NCBI GenBank assembly: GCA_045655245.1
Contig: JAZOOX010000035.1
Location: forward strand, 1-9,900
Source of the DNA: RGIG8785 sp045655245
Lineage (GTDB): Bacteria > Bacillota > Clostridia > RGIG8785
Direction of reading: 5' to 3'
DNA: 9,900 bases
Part shown: piece by piece, positions 8,756-9,900 of the stretch
Position numbering within the stretch: position 1 is the stretch's first letter
How the letters are laid out: every line of letters starts with the position of its first letter
The notes under the pieces: generated by a model
Told to the model about the DNA's origin: nothing
Databases searched by the model: none
What the model saw: the letters and a program-made list of their open reading frames with translations, nothing else
Program-made: the position numbers and the translations under genes

Positions 8756-9199
8756 ATGTCCATCAAAGAGCAATTAAAGGCCGCATTGGTCGAGGCGATG
8801 AAAGCCAAAGACACCATTCGCAAGAATACGGTTCAGATGGCCCGTGCCGCAATTTTGCAGGTTGAAAAGGACCAACTCACCGAATTGGACGACAACGGCG
8901 TAATTGAAGTACTGGCCCGCGAGGTCAAAAAGCGCAAGGACGTTTTGCCCGACTATGAAAAGAGTGGGCGGGACGACCTGGTTGCCGACCTAAACCGCGA
9001 GATTGAAGTGCTGATGGCGTATCTGCCCGAACAGATGAGTGAATCGGAAGTCGAGGAAATCGTCAAAGCCGCAATCACCGAGACAGGTGCTTCGGGAATG
9101 AAAGAGATGGGGAAAGTGATGGCGGCTGTCATGCCCCGAACCAAAGGCCGCGCTGACGGGAAACTGGTCAACGCTCTGGTCAGAAAGTTTCTTTCCTAA
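8756..9199 (+). CDS. yqeY: YqeY / GatB-Yqey domain protein
   Basis: A 147-residue protein of the YqeY family, which resembles the tRNA-binding C-terminal domain of the GatB amidotransferase subunit. Its exact role is unsettled; a tRNA- or translation-linked function is usually proposed. Family hallmarks are present: MSIKEQLKAALVEAMKAKD at the start, the KKRKDVLPDYEKSGRDDL region in the middle, then EIEVLMAYLPEQMSESEVEEIV and the C-terminal GMKEMGKVMAAVMPRTKGRADG motif. The start ATG has GAGGTG five bases before it. It is the second gene after the rpsU promoter, an arrangement common in Bacillota, and is followed by a strong terminator. Confidence 0.95.
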   Translation: MSIKEQLKAALVEAMKAKDTIRKNTVQMARAAILQVEKDQLTELDDNGVIEVLAREVKKRKDVLPDYEKSGRDDLVADLNREIEVLMAYLPEQMSESEVEEIVKAAITETGASGMKEMGKVMAAVMPRTKGRADGKLVNALVRKFLS

Positions 9200-9212
9200 A
9201 CCGTTGCAAACA

Positions 9213-9250
9213 AACAAAAAAGCGTTCCTGCGGGAACGCTTTTTCTTTTT
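9213..9250. terminator. Bidirectional intrinsic terminator, yqeY / spoIIP operon
   Basis: Stem AGCGTTCC / GGAACGCT (9221-9228 and 9233-9240) with a TGCG loop, extended by A-T pairs on both sides. A T-run follows on the plus strand (9240-9250) and an A-run on the left gives a T-run on the minus strand. It ends both the rpsU-yqeY transcript and the minus-strand spoIIP/60-aa gene transcript. Confidence 0.92.
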
Positions 9251-9252
9251 GC

Positions 9253-9435
9253 TTACAGGTCGTCGGCATCCTGAACGGGCGTGGAATAAGGAGACTCTGC
9301 CACACCGGTGTAACTGCCGTTGGGGTCGGTCTTTTGCCGTTCGGGGTCCCGATAAGCGTCAACCACCGCCTGCGCCTGCGGCGGAATGGCGGGAGGCTTA
9401 TTCTCTTTTTGTTTCCGAAACCATTTCAGTTGCAT
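9253..9435 (-). CDS. Hypothetical 60-aa polar protein ending PVQDADDL
   Basis: Not recognised as a named family. A 60-residue soluble-looking protein: a basic N-terminus (QLKWFRKQKENK), a proline-rich link (PPAIPPQAQ), then a polar acidic half containing DPNGSYTG and ending PVQDADDL. There is no membrane helix or signal peptide. Two in-frame ATGs compete: the one at 9441 is one base from the GGAGGG, while the one at 9435 is seven bases away and is chosen. It lies 59 bases after the spoIIP stop and just before the shared terminator, so it is probably co-transcribed with spoIIP. No convincing separate promoter is seen. A sporulation link is suggested only by position. Confidence 0.7.
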   Translation of the reverse strand: MQLKWFRKQKENKPPAIPPQAQAVVDAYRDPERQKTDPNGSYTGVAESPYSTPVQDADDL

Positions 9436-9494
9436 CTTCATCCCTCCGAAATTAGTGTAAGCAACTGCCGAAAATTCATTCCTTGTTTAATTTG

Positions 9495-9899
9495 TCAATT
9501 TTGTAACGTTTTTGCAATGGCATCGGCTAAGCATCGGATACAGCGAAGCGCCTCGTCCAGGCTGTTGGCGGCGGTGCCGATTTCGTAAAGCAACGCCCCT
9601 GTGGAGGTGTGCTGGTTAAACCGTCCCGTCCGCAGGTTAATGGGCCGCATCAGCCCGGGATAAAGGTGTTCGGCGGTTTGCTGGACGGCGTTGGCAAAGG
9701 CAAGGTTCTCCCGCCAATGGGGATGCTCCTGCCCGCTCTGGTCGGTGCCGACCACCGCCATCGCCTGGGCAACCGTCTCGCCTCCGATGTCCGCTGTCAG
9801 CTTGACCCGTGTGCCGTCTCCCAAGGTAATGGCGTCCCGATGCAAGTCCAACACCACCGAAATAGAGGGGAACTCTTTTAACCAAGTCGGATCGTAGCC
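9495..9899 (-). CDS. spoIIP: Stage II sporulation protein P, C-terminal 134 residues (runs off right edge)
   Basis: SpoIIP is the peptidoglycan amidase/endopeptidase that works with SpoIID and SpoIIM to drive membrane migration during engulfment of the forespore. Only the C-terminal part is in the window and the frame stays open to the right edge. Seen: VVLDLHRDA, the metal-site His region of the amidase domain; VVGTD followed by EHPHWRENLAFA; YPGLMRPI; RFNQHTSTGALLYEIGT with the likely catalytic Glu; and NSLDEAL near the end. The signal anchor and first zinc His are off-window. A valine codon at 9857 could be misread as a GTG start, but the domain clearly continues upstream. It marks the organism as having the endospore engulfment machinery. 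Confidence 0.95.
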   Translation of the reverse strand, partial: GYDPTWLKEFPSISVVLDLHRDAITLGDGTRVKLTADIGGETVAQAMAVVGTDQSGQEHPHWRENLAFANAVQQTAEHLYPGLMRPINLRTGRFNQHTSTGALLYEIGTAANSLDEALRCIRCLADAIAKTLQN

Positions 9900-9900
9900 A

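Overview
The window looks like a chromosomal housekeeping segment from an endospore-forming member of the Clostridia (Bacillota), probably a moderately GC-rich, Oscillospiraceae-like lineage. The evidence is a T-box leader on valS, a spoIIP gene, the rpsU-yqeY pair, separate secD and secF genes, and consensus sigma-A promoters (TTGACA/17/TATAAT) with GGAGG ribosome binding sites. No phage, transposon, CRISPR or secretion-island gene is visible. Lineage is inferred from protein style and gene order only.

Layout from the left. (1) On the minus strand, a consensus promoter (1901-1929) drives a valine T-box leader with its terminator (1671-1893). This leads into a 64-aa two-helix membrane protein whose stop codon overlaps the start of valS. 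ValS runs off the left edge, with 489 N-terminal residues present. (2) Divergent from it, a second consensus promoter drives secD-secF, the auxiliary Sec translocase subunits, which end at a strong bidirectional terminator (4437-4474). (3) A small two-helix membrane protein on the minus strand (4474-4728) converges on that terminator. It is transcribed divergently from an HD-domain phosphohydrolase (4818-5411), and the two promoters appear to share a palindromic -10. (4) alaS has its own promoter and a very short leader. It is complete, and its stop overlaps the start of a HINT-type HIT hydrolase. (5) rpsU (bS21) and yqeY follow from another consensus promoter, with a leader of about 74 nt that can fold over the rpsU ribosome binding site. 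They end at a bidirectional terminator (9213-9250). (6) On the minus strand from the right edge come the C-terminal part of spoIIP and then a 60-aa hypothetical protein, converging on the same terminator.

The common thread is translation (ValRS, AlaRS, bS21, YqeY) and protein export (SecDF), with a sporulation locus at the right edge. The points most worth a second look are the candidate self-masking rpsU leader containing an anti-Shine-Dalgarno mimic, the apparent internal duplication of the extracytoplasmic domain of SecF, the membrane microprotein inserted between the T-box and valS, and the stop/start fusion of alaS to a HINT hydrolase. I did not see a clearly new multi-gene system. These are local regulatory and architectural observations.
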